Shown here: positions 9,605 through 21,789 of the stretch, piece after piece
How the letters are laid out: each line of letters opens with the position of its first letter
Numbering within the stretch: the first letter of the stretch is position 1
NCBI GenBank assembly: GCA_038503075.1
Contig: JBCAML010000021.1
Coordinates: forward strand, 868,001 to 932,000
DNA from: Gyromitra esculenta
Taxonomy: Eukaryota; Ascomycota; Pezizomycetes; Pezizales; Discinaceae
Direction: 5' to 3'
DNA: 64,000 nucleotides
Notes under the pieces: model-generated
Seen by the model: the letters and a program-made list of their open reading frames with translations, nothing else
Databases searched by the model: none
What the model was told of the DNA's origin: nothing
Program-made: the position numbers and the translations under genes

Positions 9605-12600
9605 GCCCCCCCCTCATAGCCGTGAGCTCCTGTGAACACTAACAATTCCTTCCTTAGGCTTATCTGGATATTGTTGATGAAAGGAATCCACTGCCTTCGT
9701 CTCTTCATGGTATTCTGCAGGTTCCCAAGTGGGTAGTGCATAACCAGTCCATTCAACCAAGTATTGAAGTTTTCCGCGACGTAACGTGAATCTAGAATAC
9801 TTTCGACAAGGTATTCTTCATGGTCGTTAACTTGAACTGGTGGTGGTGGCGTAATGACTTGGCCTGGGAGGGGGTCGACGGGGGCGGCTTTGATCAATGA
9901 GACATGGAATACGGGGTGATACTTCATCGATGTTAAGAGATCAATCTCATAGGTGTAAGCAGAAATAACACGCTTTATCAGGAACGGGCCACTCTACTTC
10001 CAGTCCAATTTTTTTAAGTTTTGCGTTGTCCTCATGTTCTTCATTGACACGAATACTTCGCCCTTTTCTTTAAACAATGGAGCGGGGGTGCGGTGCCGAT
10101 TGGTACTTGACTCAAAGATATCCTGGGCTGTTTTCATCTGGACCCGGAGGAAGTCTCTCAGTTCTTCCATCTTAGAGGCAAAGTCATTAGCGTCGAGGGT
10201 TTGGGGAGAGCGGTCATTGAAGATAACGGAGGTGTCAAAACGGGAATGATAGCCGTAGTTGGCAAAGAAGGTTGTAGCTTTGGTGCTGGCCAACTCTAGA
10301 TTATTAGCGGCGAACTCGGCAATTGGTAACCATTTTGCCCAGTCGTCCTGTTGGTATGAAACATAGCAACGAAGATACTGTTCCATAACAGCATTGAGAT
10401 GCTCGGTGTGGCCATCAGTTTCCGGGTGAAAAGATGTTGACATGTGGGTAGTAATATTTAGACGTGGGCAGAGGTGCTTCCAGAACTGGCGGTGAATTAT
10501 GTCCCTCTATCAGATGTGATATGGGAAGGCAATCCATGGAGTTTCCTAACGTTTTGGAGGTAGAGTTCTGCTGTCTGTTTGGCATTAACAGTGGTATTGC
10601 AGGGGATTAAATGCCGCATCTTTGATAGTCTGTCCACTACAACCATTATAGCATCAAAACCATTGGATTCTGGAAGGCCGGTAACAAAGTCCATCGATAG
10701 TTCTTCCCAGGGACGGTTAGGAATTGGTAGGGGTTTGAGGACGCCGTGAGTGCCGAGGGTATTAGGTTTCGCTCGTCGGCAGGTGTGACAGTTCCGAGTG
10801 TATCGTCCAATGTCCTCTCATTTTTGGCCAATAAAAATGTCTAGAGATAAGTTCAAAGGACTTTTCACGTCCTGGGTGACCAGCAGAGGGGGCATCATGA
10901 TGTGGTTTGAGAATGAGGAGGCGGAGTGGGTCATAATTGGGCACGTAAAACCTTTGTCGGTACAGAAGGCGGCCGTTATTTTCTGTACAGTTGCCGAGAG
11001 TGATTTCCTTGGATTGTTGTTCGCCATTCCTGAGTGCTAGAAGAATTTTTTGTGGGAATGGGTCAGCATTATATTCGTCATTCATCAAGGCTTCAAGGGG
11101 AGCGTCCAATTCAGCTGGTTCGTTTGACAAAGAACCCGAAAACAAACTCAGCTTGGGATCAATATTCTTCTCCTTCAGGACAACTTGATGTTGGTGTCGT
11201 AGTCTTTCATCCCCCTCTTCAGGGAGATCTCCTGATCTCCTTGTTAATGTGTCCGGTTTTCCTCCTTGTACCCCTGGTCTGTACGGAATGACAAAGTCAA
11301 AGCATGAAAGATACTCTGCCCATCTGACTTGTCTTCGGTTCAATTGCTTGGTGGTCATAAAATATTCCAAGTTTTTGTGGTCCGTAATGACAGAGATGGG
11401 GAGTTCGAATCCCTCGAGCTCTGGGTGCCATTCTTCAAAGCAACGGATAATCACTAGAAGTTCCTTATCATAGATCTCGTAGTTGCACTCGGCAGGTGAG
11501 TGTTTCTTAGAGAAGAATGCCACGGGGTGAAGTATGTCATTATCTTCCAGTTGGGAGACAACTCCTCCTGAGACGAAGTCAGATGCATCGGATTCCACGA
11601 AGATCTTCTTTTGTGGGTCGAAGTGGATGAGTACAGGGGCTTTTGTAAAAGCGTCCTTAAGGGCTTCAAATGCGAGTTCGGCTTCAACGGTCCACTCAAA
11701 GATGATGCCTTTTTTTGTGAAGGCCGTGAGGGGAGCAGCAAGTCTAGAAAACCATAAAATGAATCGGCGGTAGAAGTTTGCGAAGCCGAGAAAGGCCTGA
11801 ACATCTTTGATGCACTTGGGTCGGTTCCAATCGCGTACGGCTTTGAGTTTGTCTTCGTCCATCTTAATACCTTCGGGAGTGAGAATTAAACCATGATATT
11901 TGATCGATTGCACATGGAATTCACATTTTTCAGGTTTGAGGAGGATATCATTGGCTTTGAGGGCATCCAAGACTTGTTTGACATGTACCTTATGTTTGGT
12001 GAGAGTATCGCTATAGATTAGGATATCATCGAGGTAGGCGGTGCAGAAAAAGTCCAAATATTCTCGAAGGGAGTCATTCACAAACCTTTGAAAGGTACCG
12101 GGGGCGTTGGTAAGGCCGAATGGCATAACCATGTACTCGTATAAGCCATATCGAGTTCGAAATGCTGTCTTCCATTCTTCCCCCTCGGCGATGCGGATTT
12201 GATGAAAACCGTCGCGGAGGTCGAGTTTTGAATTCCACTGGGCCTTTGCTAATCGGTCTAATGTTTCCTTAATCAGGGGGGATGTATAGCAGTCCTTGAC
12301 TGTAAGAGCATTAAGACCAAGATAGTCTACACAGAGGCGTAAAGATCCGTCAGGTTTAGCAGCGAAGAGGACGGGGGAACCAGCCGAAGATGAGCTAGCG
12401 CGGATAAAGCCTTTCTCCAAATTGTCTTTGATGTACTTCTTTAGAACTAGAAGTTCATCCCAGGACATACCATCATGTGGGCCAAATGGTGGTTCCTTGC
12501 CTTCTTGAAGCATGATCTGATAGTCATAGGGGTGGCGAGGGGGGAGTCCTTGGGCTTTAGCCTTGTCGAACATGTCTAGGTATTGGTGGTACTCGGCAGG

Positions 12601-13293
12601 TATTCGTTGTCTCCACTCATCTTTAGTAGTCTTGTTATCGAGGACTCTATTGATTTCGTAGAGGGACATTGAATAAACTAGTATACCCTTCTTCCTAGCA
12701 AGCATGTGAAAGCTGGCGGCGCCGATGGGGGCGGCGCCGATGAAGGCGGCATTGAGTTTTGCTGGGGGAGGGATGGCGGCGGTGGAAGCGATGGGTTGCT
12801 TTGGGGCACAGTGTGTGGTGCAGAATTTAGAATTAAATTCAATGCTTTTATTGGCAATTTGTAGGTGAACGTCATGAAGGTTCATCCAAGTAATGACGAG
12901 TACTAGGGGGTAGTGTCCTAGCTTGGTTACAAAGAAGGGAGCTTTTTCGGTGTGTTGTAGGATGGAAAGCTCCATATGGCAAAGGTGGGTGATATCTCCT
13001 GAAGCAATTGTTCAGCCATCAATGACTTCTAATAGCCAAGAGGTTTTTAAAGGAGACAGGGGCAGGGAATGGTGACACACGAATTCTTCATTGATGAATG
13101 CAAACCCTGAGGCTCCGGTATCTAGGAGAGCATGTGTTTTGATAGTTTTATTTTGGTGGGTGAGACTACATGAAATTACAAAGTGGTCCCCATCCAAATT
13201 ATCCTCCACACATACATCTGATACCGAAAACTCAGAGATAGAAAATGCAGACAAAGAAGAAAAATTGGGAACCTGAGCAGGGTCACTTAACAA
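9605..13293 (-). pseudogene. Chromovirus pol (family B), frameshifted
   Basis: Minus-strand pol in order: aspartic protease with HALLDTGASGF (about 13150), reverse transcriptase with TAYLDDILIYSD (about 12030), RNase H with VESDASDFVSGG, integrase zinc region, the DDE core with FVTGLPESNGFDAIM and STSFHPETDGHTE, and a chromodomain (EEYLVESILDSR, then YLVEWTGYALPTWEP). A TGA stops the frame at 13012, the frame shifts near 10800, there are stops near 10495 and 9990, and it shifts again in the chromodomain near 9765. The copy is inactive. The integrase with chromodomain would have targeted insertion into heterochromatin. Confidence 0.9.
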
Positions 13294-13299
13294 CTCAGG

Positions 13300-15312
13300 T
13301 TGGACTAGTTTAAAGACTCATTGGAGGAGCTTGGTGCTTCGAGAGCAAAAAATTGTGGTGGCAGAGGAGGAGGAGGCAGTGAGGATGCGGGAGGAATGGT
13401 GGCAGCAGCAGGGTTGGTAAGGGCTCCTCTCATGGCTGGGCGTTTATTGGCGGAGGGACAGTTGGAAAATATATGGCCCTCGCTGTAACGGGGGTAGTTC
13501 TACTGCTCTGTAGTGGGAATAGGTATAGGAATACGGCCGTTGCAAATACTAAATCAGGTTGAGATGTTTAAGAGTATTTCGTGCAAGATACTCAATAATC
13601 TTAAGGGCTCTACTCGGTAGTAATCTGTCTGATGAGACTGGGAAGAAGAGCAACAGGTGGCGGGGTCATGCACTATCTTTATAGTGCTGCTGACTCGCCG
13701 TCCTCTTTCTGTTCTACTCCGCTGGGGGCCCGTCGAGACCCTGAGAACATGCCAAGATATTGCGAGCGGAACACCTCAGGATTCAGCTAATGATTACTTC
13801 GGCGCTCTCCGACACTCCTCGGTTGTTCTGTCCAGTTAGACCTTCGAGATCCGCCAGCTGCATGCCATGCCTATGCTGGATGTAGGAATCGGCGCTGATC
13901 AGTCTACTGTTGCATGTGAGGTGTCCTGCACTTAATAGTTTCCCTATTGCCGCACCAGTGGCTCTGGGCCGCTAGTATATGCATAGATGGATTGGAAACG
14001 CCACCACAGGAGCTTCCTGTGTTTGGTATCACCGGAGATATATCATTGGCTCGTCAGCAAATGTTATTCTCGCTGGTTCCACTCCATCGGAACAGCAGGG
14101 TAGCAGGTATCCTCTAACATGTGGTAGCTACACCACTCATGCTGATCCTTACTACCTCTCTGCTTGCCCGGTGCTATTATGCTTCACTGCAGGTAACGGT
14201 ATTGTAGATCCGTTACACTCGCCAGCACAAAAGAGGCATCGGTTATTGTTCTGTCTCCAGGATTTCTCTTCTGGAGATAACTTTCTTCGCCTGTTGACTT
14301 GGACATAACGCTGGTCCAGAGCAGGGTGAGAGGTGAAACTGTGGCTGAAGAATAGGTCCATGGGGGCAAGTCCTCCGGGGATGAAGGAAGAGACGGGGGT
14401 AAAGGTGGGGGCGGGGGCGGAAAATTGTCCCATAGTGTTACGGGTATTGCCTTTTTTCTCTTCTTTCCTGGCACGGATACGATTATCCAAGTGGAGGAGT
14501 AGAGCACAAAGGGGGGCGAAGAGAGTGGGGTAATCCGCGATTGTGACGACCGCTTCTTTGAGGTCTTCCAACATTCCATGATCTAGAGCGTCGACTTTTG
14601 CAGTTTCATCATAGTTGAGGCGGCCCTTGATGCGTTGGAAGTCAGCGAGGTATGCCGAGAAGTCTCGTTTGCCTTGTTGTAATTGATGCAATTCACGTCA
14701 GGCAGATCCAAGAGGGTCAGGGTCGCCGAATGAGGTCTCTAGGTGCACGATAAATTCTGCTGCGTTAGTCTAGGAGGTGAAGCCATCGGCAAGGACAGTA
14801 TGGCGGACTTGTTCCAAGGCAGCTCCTTCGAGTCGGTTGATGGTGTAGAGAACCATGTTGTTCTCTGATGCGAAGCGGTCAGCATTGACCAAGAGTTTAG
14901 AGCGTAGTTGCAGCACGAAGTCAGGAAGTTTTTCTCGAGACCCATCGAATTTCTCTGGGTCTGGCATCCTCTCTGAGCGGCCTCCTCTATTATCAATGGC
15001 TGGAGGGGCTGGTGGGGCAGGAGGGGGAGTGGCGAAGGCGGCGGAAAAGAGGCGGGTGATTTCTTCGTTGGCTAGTTGTAGGTCACTTGTAAGGTTCCCT
15101 ACAATTTGTTGAGTGTTATTGCGCTCCTGTGTCATCGTCTCAAGTTGGAGGTCAAGGACCTGGTTGTCTTCTTGTTGCATTCGGAAATGCTCTTCCAGCG
15201 AACGGCAGAAGGCAAGGGGGTCAGCGCGCATTTCTCCGTAGAACTGTTCCATTGAGGGGACAGTCCAAGCGGGGACAGCAGGGGTTGATTCTGACATTGC
15301 GGTGTCAGTCAT
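13300..15312 (-). pseudogene. Chromovirus gag (family B), split by a solo LTR
   Basis: Starts at ATG 15312 (MTDTAMSESTPAVPAW) and runs through MPDPEKFDGSREKLPDF, QLRSKLLVNADRF and a zinc knuckle. The knuckle (CLFCAGEGHIFSNC) is split by the solo LTR at 13494-14217; removing it and its TSD CTCGC restores the motif. A second break near 14695-14770 shifts the frame. The end of gag keeps the CAATTTTTTGC string found at the gag/pol overlap of the intact element. Confidence 0.8.
13494..14217 (+). mobile_element. Solo LTR, family Z, TSD CTCGC
   Basis: Starts TGTAACGG and ends CCGTTACA, with CTCGC on both sides (13489-13493, 14218-14222). A second copy at 31120-31850 is almost identical. No internal region of family Z is present in the window. 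The orientation of the element is not known. Confidence 0.9.
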
Positions 15313-15373
15313 GCGTTGGGGGGAGTGGGGTAGGCGATGGGGGGTAGAAGGTATAGTTGAGGAAGTAACGTAA

Positions 15374-15783
15374 TCTCAAGGGGCGAGTTTCTTACTAAGC
15401 TCTTTAGTATCCCCAAAGATGCGTGGTGCTACTTAGTGAAAAACAAGCGATGAGAAGAGTGCGATGATTCCACAGGCTCTATGTGTGTCTTGAGTCAAGG
15501 CGACTTGAATATAGCGACAGAGAAGGTATGTGAGATGCAACCGAGGTTTGTATTTGTAGGAATACAAAGAGTGTACAATAGAAGACGTTGCTTAAAGAAA
15601 GAAGAAGGAAAAGTACAACAAGAGGGGAAAACCCTTCTCTTATATACCCATGATCCAACCTTTCGATGACAAACATATGACTCATTGTAAGTGGAAACCA
15701 ATGGAAATGCAAAGAACAACCATAAAATCCGACAACCATATGCCCTCAAACTAATCCAACCAACGAAATATTCATCCATGAAA
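15374..15783 (-). mobile_element. 5' LTR of the minus-strand chromovirus (family B)
   Basis: 410 bp, TCTCAAGG...CATGAAA. The outer flanks of the whole element (CATTC before 9192, CAAGG after 15783) do not match, so a rearrangement has removed the original target duplication on one side. The internal sequence next to it reads TTACGTTACTTCC on the minus strand, nearly complementary to AAGCAACGT within the LTR, like the self-priming site of the intact element. Confidence 0.85.
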
Positions 15784-16996
15784 CAAGGCTGAACGTCTGA
15801 AGCTTTTCTCTGGCTTCGGGGATGCCTTTTTAATGGTTTATTCCTTCTCGTAGCTGAGAAAGTAGCAGTATACGTTTGTCACTTCGACTACTGATAAAAA
15901 AAAAATTTGAGAGACTTGATGGATATTGATGACCGATGACAACTTATCTAGCAGGAGGGTATTTCATATCAAATAACAATAGACACACGATGATATCAAT
16001 GATTTAGGTACCGACGATTTTGATTTGAAGAACAACCTCTGAGAATTGAGATCATGTTGTGGTCACCAATTGTCAGGCTGATTTTGCTCTTTCCTCAATC
16101 AGAGTTTGCAAACAACAAGATTGTATTCTGGAAGAGGATGATGATCTCTTGACCTCTACGGTTGTACAAACTATATATAGACGTTTTCCTAGCTTCCTGT
16201 TTAGTCATCGCCACAACATGGAACTATTTGTACACCCAGAATTGAATACCTGATCTTTGAATCACCTCCTTCCCAATTTCGTAATTGTTTTGGATCGAGA
16301 TCCAGAATTCACCCCTATTTTTTCAATATCCCCCCAGTGCGGTAAAACTTGAACACCTATATTTCTTTGCTTCACCGTTTCTCGCTTTGGTTGACTTCTG
16401 AGTCTCGGCAATGGGTTTCTAGGTTTTCCTTGTGGTCTGGTATTGATAATAAGAATATGTTTGGATAGGTTTAGCGAGGTTAAGTCTCTGGCCTCTGAAG
16501 ATTCTTACTCTGATGCAGGTCCAGGTTTTAGTTTCGGCATATTTCTTTCTCAGCGTCCTGGATGATGTATTGTTCAGGTTCACTGTGCGGCCGAAGCCAA
16601 AATCTACCCATTCTGTACTCCTGGAGACCTTGGTGTTACTTGTCAGAATCGAGAATCTAAGACTTTTTGTCGCCAGCTTTTTCCTCTCCACTTTAGATTA
16701 CGCCTCAAGGCTTAACCGCGAAATACAAAGATATCTCATGTTTTCCGCTCTGTTGAGTAGCAAATATTTTGGCTGAGTTCTGCCTATCCATCTCGAGCCT
16801 ATTACGTCGTGGTTTTTTAAAGCTCTTGATGGACGCAGCTGTGCAGCCACTGTATGTAAGAGACGTCTTGACATCCTACGAGCGAGACAGCTACTACTAA
16901 CCAGAAGAGTATATTTAGGGCTAGGGCTAGATACACAAACCACCTACGTCTCATGATCACTCAGTTAGACAATGTGGATACAGCCGAACCTAAGTC
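15784..16996 (-). other. No gene; possible LTR remnant upstream of the deaminase gene
   Basis: No convincing coding frame. Read on the minus strand, ...AGCCTGACA followed by ATTGGTGACCACAACATG at about 16071-16050 looks like an LTR end plus a primer-binding site of the TTGGTGACC kind, with a TATA-like ACTATATATAGACG at about 16170. A matching outer end (GTTAGACA at 16964-16971) would make a 901-bp LTR ending 25 bp before the deaminase start codon, but this boundary is weak. Confidence 0.35.
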
Positions 16997-18459
16997 ATGA
17001 CCGAGTGCGGAGATACAATTGCTCGTACTGTAATTTCTGCCTTTTCGGCACTTCCTACAAAATGTAAACCTAAATTCCGTCCCAATTCAACAGAATGGGT
17101 CCCACTATCCGGGATAGTACTTGAAGTGAATGGAGGCGAAATGATATGTGTAGCATTGGGGTGAGTTTCGCTTCTTTCTTGTAAAACCATGAAGGTAATG
17201 TAACTAAATGATTTGTAAGAAGGAAAGTACAGGAATGAAATGCCTACCATATTCAAAGGTCACTCTTGCTGCTGGCATGGTGTTGCACGATTTTCATGCT
17301 GAAGTTGAGTTTCTAGATATATGATTTCGTTAGGTTGATGCTAATTTATTCTTGATTTATTTATAGTGCTCGCCATCAGAGCTTTTAACATGTAATTCCT
17401 CTACCAAACGCCCCAAAAACGTTGATACTTTTTCTAACTCAATCAACAAAGCTTTTTGGTGGAGGAATGTCGGAAAATAGCCAGCGATGATTCGTATTTC
17501 TCCAAGTATGTTTGCAGACGAAATATACAAGAACTTCCCAAAAACTCACCTCAACCATTCGCAATACACGATCATGTCCGTATTCATTTCTACTCTTCCG
17601 AGGCACCATGTATGTCCTGTCGTTTACTTTACTGCATAAGAGGGGTATCTCATGTTTTATTTACTCAGCAGGCGGGGACGGAAGCATGGAGCTTATGATG
17701 GCCTCCCAAGAAGACGCCACGCCTTGGATTATGCCCTCCTCGTCTTCATCGGGCACATCTCTCTTGCGTGGTCGCGGATACTTCGACAGACTCGGTGTTG
17801 TTCGAACAAAGCCTGGGCGCGCTGACTCGCCTCCGACGCTCTCGAAGTCCTGCAGCGACAAATTAGCCCTTCGCCAAGTAGTCTCGACACTGCTAAGCCC
17901 CGTTAGTCTTCTCATAGCGCCGAATAACGCATATATTGCGTACTTCGTATTGAATAAGTTGGAGCATTCGGGGACAGCGTTTCGGCGGGCATTCGGAGAA
18001 GATGGGCGTATGGGAGGTGTGAAAGGCCGAGATTGGGGTGGTGGATATTCATTCAACCCATTCCATGTCCAGCTAACAGAGGTAGAGTTTCAGTATTCTA
18101 AAAGAGAGGCTGAGCGCAAGACAAAGGGGATGACGGTTGGAAGTAACGTCTCAGCGGTCTGGGTACAAAATAGAGGCATGGAAACATTGATTGGCGGGGT
18201 GCTGCAAGGGAGAAAACAGTTCTCAGGGCTAAAAGGAGCAAGTATGTTATGCAAGAACGGGGTTTGGAAGGCGGTAAGTGAAGTTGCGAAGATTGCGGGG
18301 TTACAGGTGGTTCAAAGAGCGGTTACAGTAAAGACTTATGAAAGACTTAAAAAGGGAGAGAGCATGCTACTAAGAAATGAAGCGAAGAACGAGTCAAGAA
18401 AAGTTTTGGGGGGTTGGGTTAGAAATGATGGGGATGACTTTGGACCAATCGAGTCATAA
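16997..18459 (+). CDS. TAD1: tRNA-specific adenosine deaminase, Tad1/ADAT1 type (5 exons)
   Basis: Deaminates adenosine 37 of tRNA-Ala to inosine. Exons read by eye: 16997-17160, 17228-17303, 17366/17367-17391, 17452-17609, 17672-18459; introns of 67, about 62, 60 and 62 bp. The deaminase signatures are all present: HDFHAE (His ligand and catalytic Glu) in exon 2, SEAPCGDGSMEL formed exactly across the last intron, and SCSDKLALRQV in exon 5, giving both Cys ligands. RADSPPTLSKSC and RGRGYFDRLG also fit the family. The product is about 403 residues, the usual length for fungal Tad1. The one oddity is the exon 2/3 join: the family-like reading HAE-VLAIRAFN needs a G that neither GT...AG choice supplies, so either the intron is non-canonical or one base is missing in this copy. 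The gene is single and flanked by repeats. Confidence 0.88.
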
Positions 18460-19288
18460 TTTTTGCGGGAGATTGCTTGTACCCTTCACAGACACAGAGG
18501 CTAAAGAGCAGAACAACAATAACATCGCTTGAAGTCTATCCTATACCTTGACTTCACGGACTTGTCTCGTTGACTGCAAGTGACTCGGAACACGATCCAC
18601 TAGCACGGGCCTAAATGTTGGAGAGTTGCTAAAACAATAAGAGACAAATGTAGTATATTCCATCTGCCTTACGTACAGGTTGCCCTGGTACTCACAGTGT
18701 ATTTATATGAAGCGGGAGATAAGGTTCTAGGAGAATTGCCATAACTTTCACTGTTGCATGATATAAACCCTTCATATACAATAAATTCAGCAAGAGGTGG
18801 GTGTCTGAATGCCCGACTGCTCCAAAGGCTCTGGAGTCAAATGTATATGCTATGGTTATCTTATAAGCTCGTCTTAAAGTCCTATCGCTTATTGCTCTTC
18901 GCCACCCTGATAAAATCCAAACTAAATCTTACCAACCCTACATGTGCTATCGAGCTATCCTCTCCTCAGTTGGCCACTTCATCTTTCCAGATCTTTTCCC
19001 ACGGCTATTCTCTCAGGGCTATCTCAAGCAAAAAAAAAAGTTGTTGATTTAAAAGAGACCATGCTTGATCCTAGGGAACATAAGATAGCAATCTAACTAA
19101 AGGGTAGAGTTACAATTTGGTGATCGAATAAAATCTTCGGCATCTGCTAATTGAATAATATTCGTAAACCGAACAAAATTATGCCTGTCCCAAGAGTATA
19201 CGTTAGCCTGATAAAAATTCAGGGTTTTCTAGAGATCTTGAATTTGCATACTACTCCATGGCTCATCTCCTTTATTTCTTATCACTCC
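18460..19288. other. Gene-free stretch downstream of the deaminase
   Basis: AT-rich sequence with only short random frames (for example 18754-19047). It probably holds the 3' UTR and terminator of the deaminase gene. No repeat seen elsewhere in the window was recognised here. Confidence 0.5.
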
Positions 19289-19483
19289 CTATTTCTTGCT
19301 CCCAGGTTGCAGTTTCTCGCTCTCCTTCTTCTGTAAACTATCATGAACCGCCTGTAGCGTGTCTCGTTCAGCGTGCTTCCGCCTGATATCTTCTTTAATT
19401 GCTCCTTCTTCCTCTTCAATCCGCTGTATGGCCTGAAGAAGTTCTGCTTTTTGAGAACTAGTCGTGGGAGGAGAGGATGCCAT
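19289..19483 (-). CDS. Small predicted coiled-coil protein, 64 aa
   Basis: Starts MASSPPTTSSQKAELLQAIQ and continues as a charged helix rich in Glu/Lys/Arg (IEEEEGAIKEDIRRKHAERD), ending SKK. The heptad-like spacing of Leu, Ile and Ala suggests a coiled coil. It lies in a gene-free region away from the repeats and has no transposon signature, so it may be a small host gene or the first exon of a longer one. I do not recognise the family. Confidence 0.4.
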   Translation of the reverse strand: MASSPPTTSSQKAELLQAIQRIEEEEGAIKEDIRRKHAERDTLQAVHDSLQKKESEKLQPGSKK

Positions 19484-21789
19484 TAGTTATTTTGTCAGAT
19501 AAGACGGGGATTATGATACGGTTAGCGATGAGGAGAGGCTTGATAGAGATTACATGTAATTTGTCGCCTTGGCGGCTTGGTATAGCGTGGCACGGGCGGA
19601 TGGCGAAGAACGGTCTATTCGCAGTTTCAAAAAGTATCAAGCGAGCCGCAAACCATAACCCACCTTGGAAATTCTGGCTCCCGGCCCGAGTTTAAAATTA
19701 ATACTATTAACTACATGTACAGTTGCGACCAGCAAGTTCTTGCGGATTTCGAGGTACCGTATTTTGTGCAGTTGCGAGATTGTAAAATGGCGAGAACTAA
19801 CCGATGGAGTCTCGATAGCAGCATACCCGATAGTAGCATATCACATATTGTTCAATATTCCCAACGATAAATGTATGGCAAATTGGCGCCAAGATGACGC
19901 TCTCCAGAAGCATATCTCGCCACCAGCATACCATTTCTCATTCCGAACCGTATACCACTATCGAGACTCCACTGTAATTCAATAATTGTTCAGAGCAACA
20001 ATGCGCAAAAATAATGCTATATGCCTCGGAAATGATTTTTCTGTTTGGGATTTTCTTTCTCTAGGTTCTCTATCAATCCATGTAAGAGCTTGAGCCATGT
20101 GTTGTCACTCTCCTAAAGTAAAGGCCCCTGGAACTCGAGTTTAGAAGGCACAGGCATATGTGATTTTATTGTTGTGATGATTGCAAACAGCATGCAAGAC
20201 AGCAGTGGTGCGAATTAAGTTTTATTTGAGATAATTATGACGACACTTCCCTAACCCACCCCCCACCCACACACTAGAGGTCCCCTTCAAGTTGCACAAA
20301 CTTTATTTGGTTAGTTCTAACTACTGTATAATCTTGAAAATAACAAACAGGGCCGGGCTGAGACAGCATAGAGGGCAAGGCCGTTAAGTGACCAAACACA
20401 AATATAGATGTGATTCGAATATAAAAATCCCAGATTTCAAAAGCCCGATTGCTACTATCACCACTTTCAGTCAATTTTGCCATGTGTGAACCTAAAAGGG
20501 TTATAAATTTCTAGTTGAATTTTCGCAGAGCAAGTGAGAGTTGTGTACAATGAATGGTAATGACTAGAATACTCTTATGTTTTCTTGAACCAATAACCTT
20601 TTTTTTACCTTAGGTTCATGTGCTGAGAACTAAGTACAAGGTCAACAGTAAAATGCAATAAAAGTATTTTTTTTATTGCCTGCAATTGTGGATAGTTATA
20701 ATGTTCACAACACTATCATTTGCTACAAATCTATGTATTTTGTTGTTGCTACATAAGCAAAAAAAAATCCTGTCCAAATGGACCTTGTTTTCCAGAAGGG
20801 CTACATTCTGCCTCCTGAATTTGATGCCGTCCTGTGCCACCTGGAAAATTGTCTTTCTACCTACTTACCTTTCCAGCAACCTCTATCAGTCAGTCATCCG
20901 CCTGATGATGTTTGAAAGCGTCTCCTCTCCCAAAGCTCACTAATAATACTATCCCTTCAGGCAACTCTCCACTTTCAATACAACTCACAAAGGTCTGTTT
21001 TTGCTGTCTTTTGATCAATTATCACCTGGACAGATTTTGCCTGTTTGGCGAATGTAAATTATAAAACTACTGGCAACCTTCAGAAGGTTTGTATCCAACA
21101 TCCATGTACCACCAACATCTTTAGTATATTTTATTGAGCGTTTCTAAATCTATTTTACTGTTTACATACCAACACCATTCATCCACCTGATCTTGCACAA
21201 GATGTGCAATACCCATAATCTAACACACATTGACTACACATTCATCATTTCCCAAAATCTCTACCTTTCAAAGACCAACCTTCCCCAAGCTACTGCCGGC
21301 CTCCAAAAGTTTGGGATCCTCCACTTGAAGCATTTGTACAAGCACTAATTGATAGGTTCCTTTTGTTGTAGGGTCCCAAAGCTTAAATAGACATCTCAAT
21401 TTGGCAGGTAAACAACCCTTCAGGGCACCAAAGTCAATATCATCACCTGCCCTGTGCTATACCCAATGAAGGTGATATACGTTATATACAAATCAGCATA
21501 AAAAAGAATGGCGTCCCATATGCCAACAGCATTGGGTGTCTTGGGTGCACAGGGCAGAATATAATCCTCCCTCCTGTACTTTTTTTTGCCCTCTTGTCTG
21601 GGCGCAGGGCTTGAGCAGGTTGGCTTCCCTAGGCAAGGCTTTGGGGAGGGCGCTCTGCCTGGAGGCTATGTGCGAGCTATTGAGATCCGGACGGCACTTG
21701 GTTCCTGGCCAGGAGCTTGCACCCACACTTTTTTGCCCGCATTAATATTGGTCTCTGATTCTATATAACTCTCGTTCTATATACATATA
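19484..21789. other. Mostly gene-free; weak coding fossil at 20770-21370
   Basis: AT-rich, with several A and T runs. A stretch at 20780-20900 reads DLVFQKGYILPPEFDAVL, and another at 21270-21365 reads WDPPLEAFVQALIDRFLLL. The phrase EGY/GYI near a Pro also occurs at 29340-29370, so both may descend from one unknown repeat. Nothing else is supported. Confidence 0.3.

Noticed and set aside
9192..15783. Treating the minus-strand chromovirus as a complete, datable insertion
   Set aside because: Outer flanks CATTC and CAAGG do not match, so at least one end has been rearranged.
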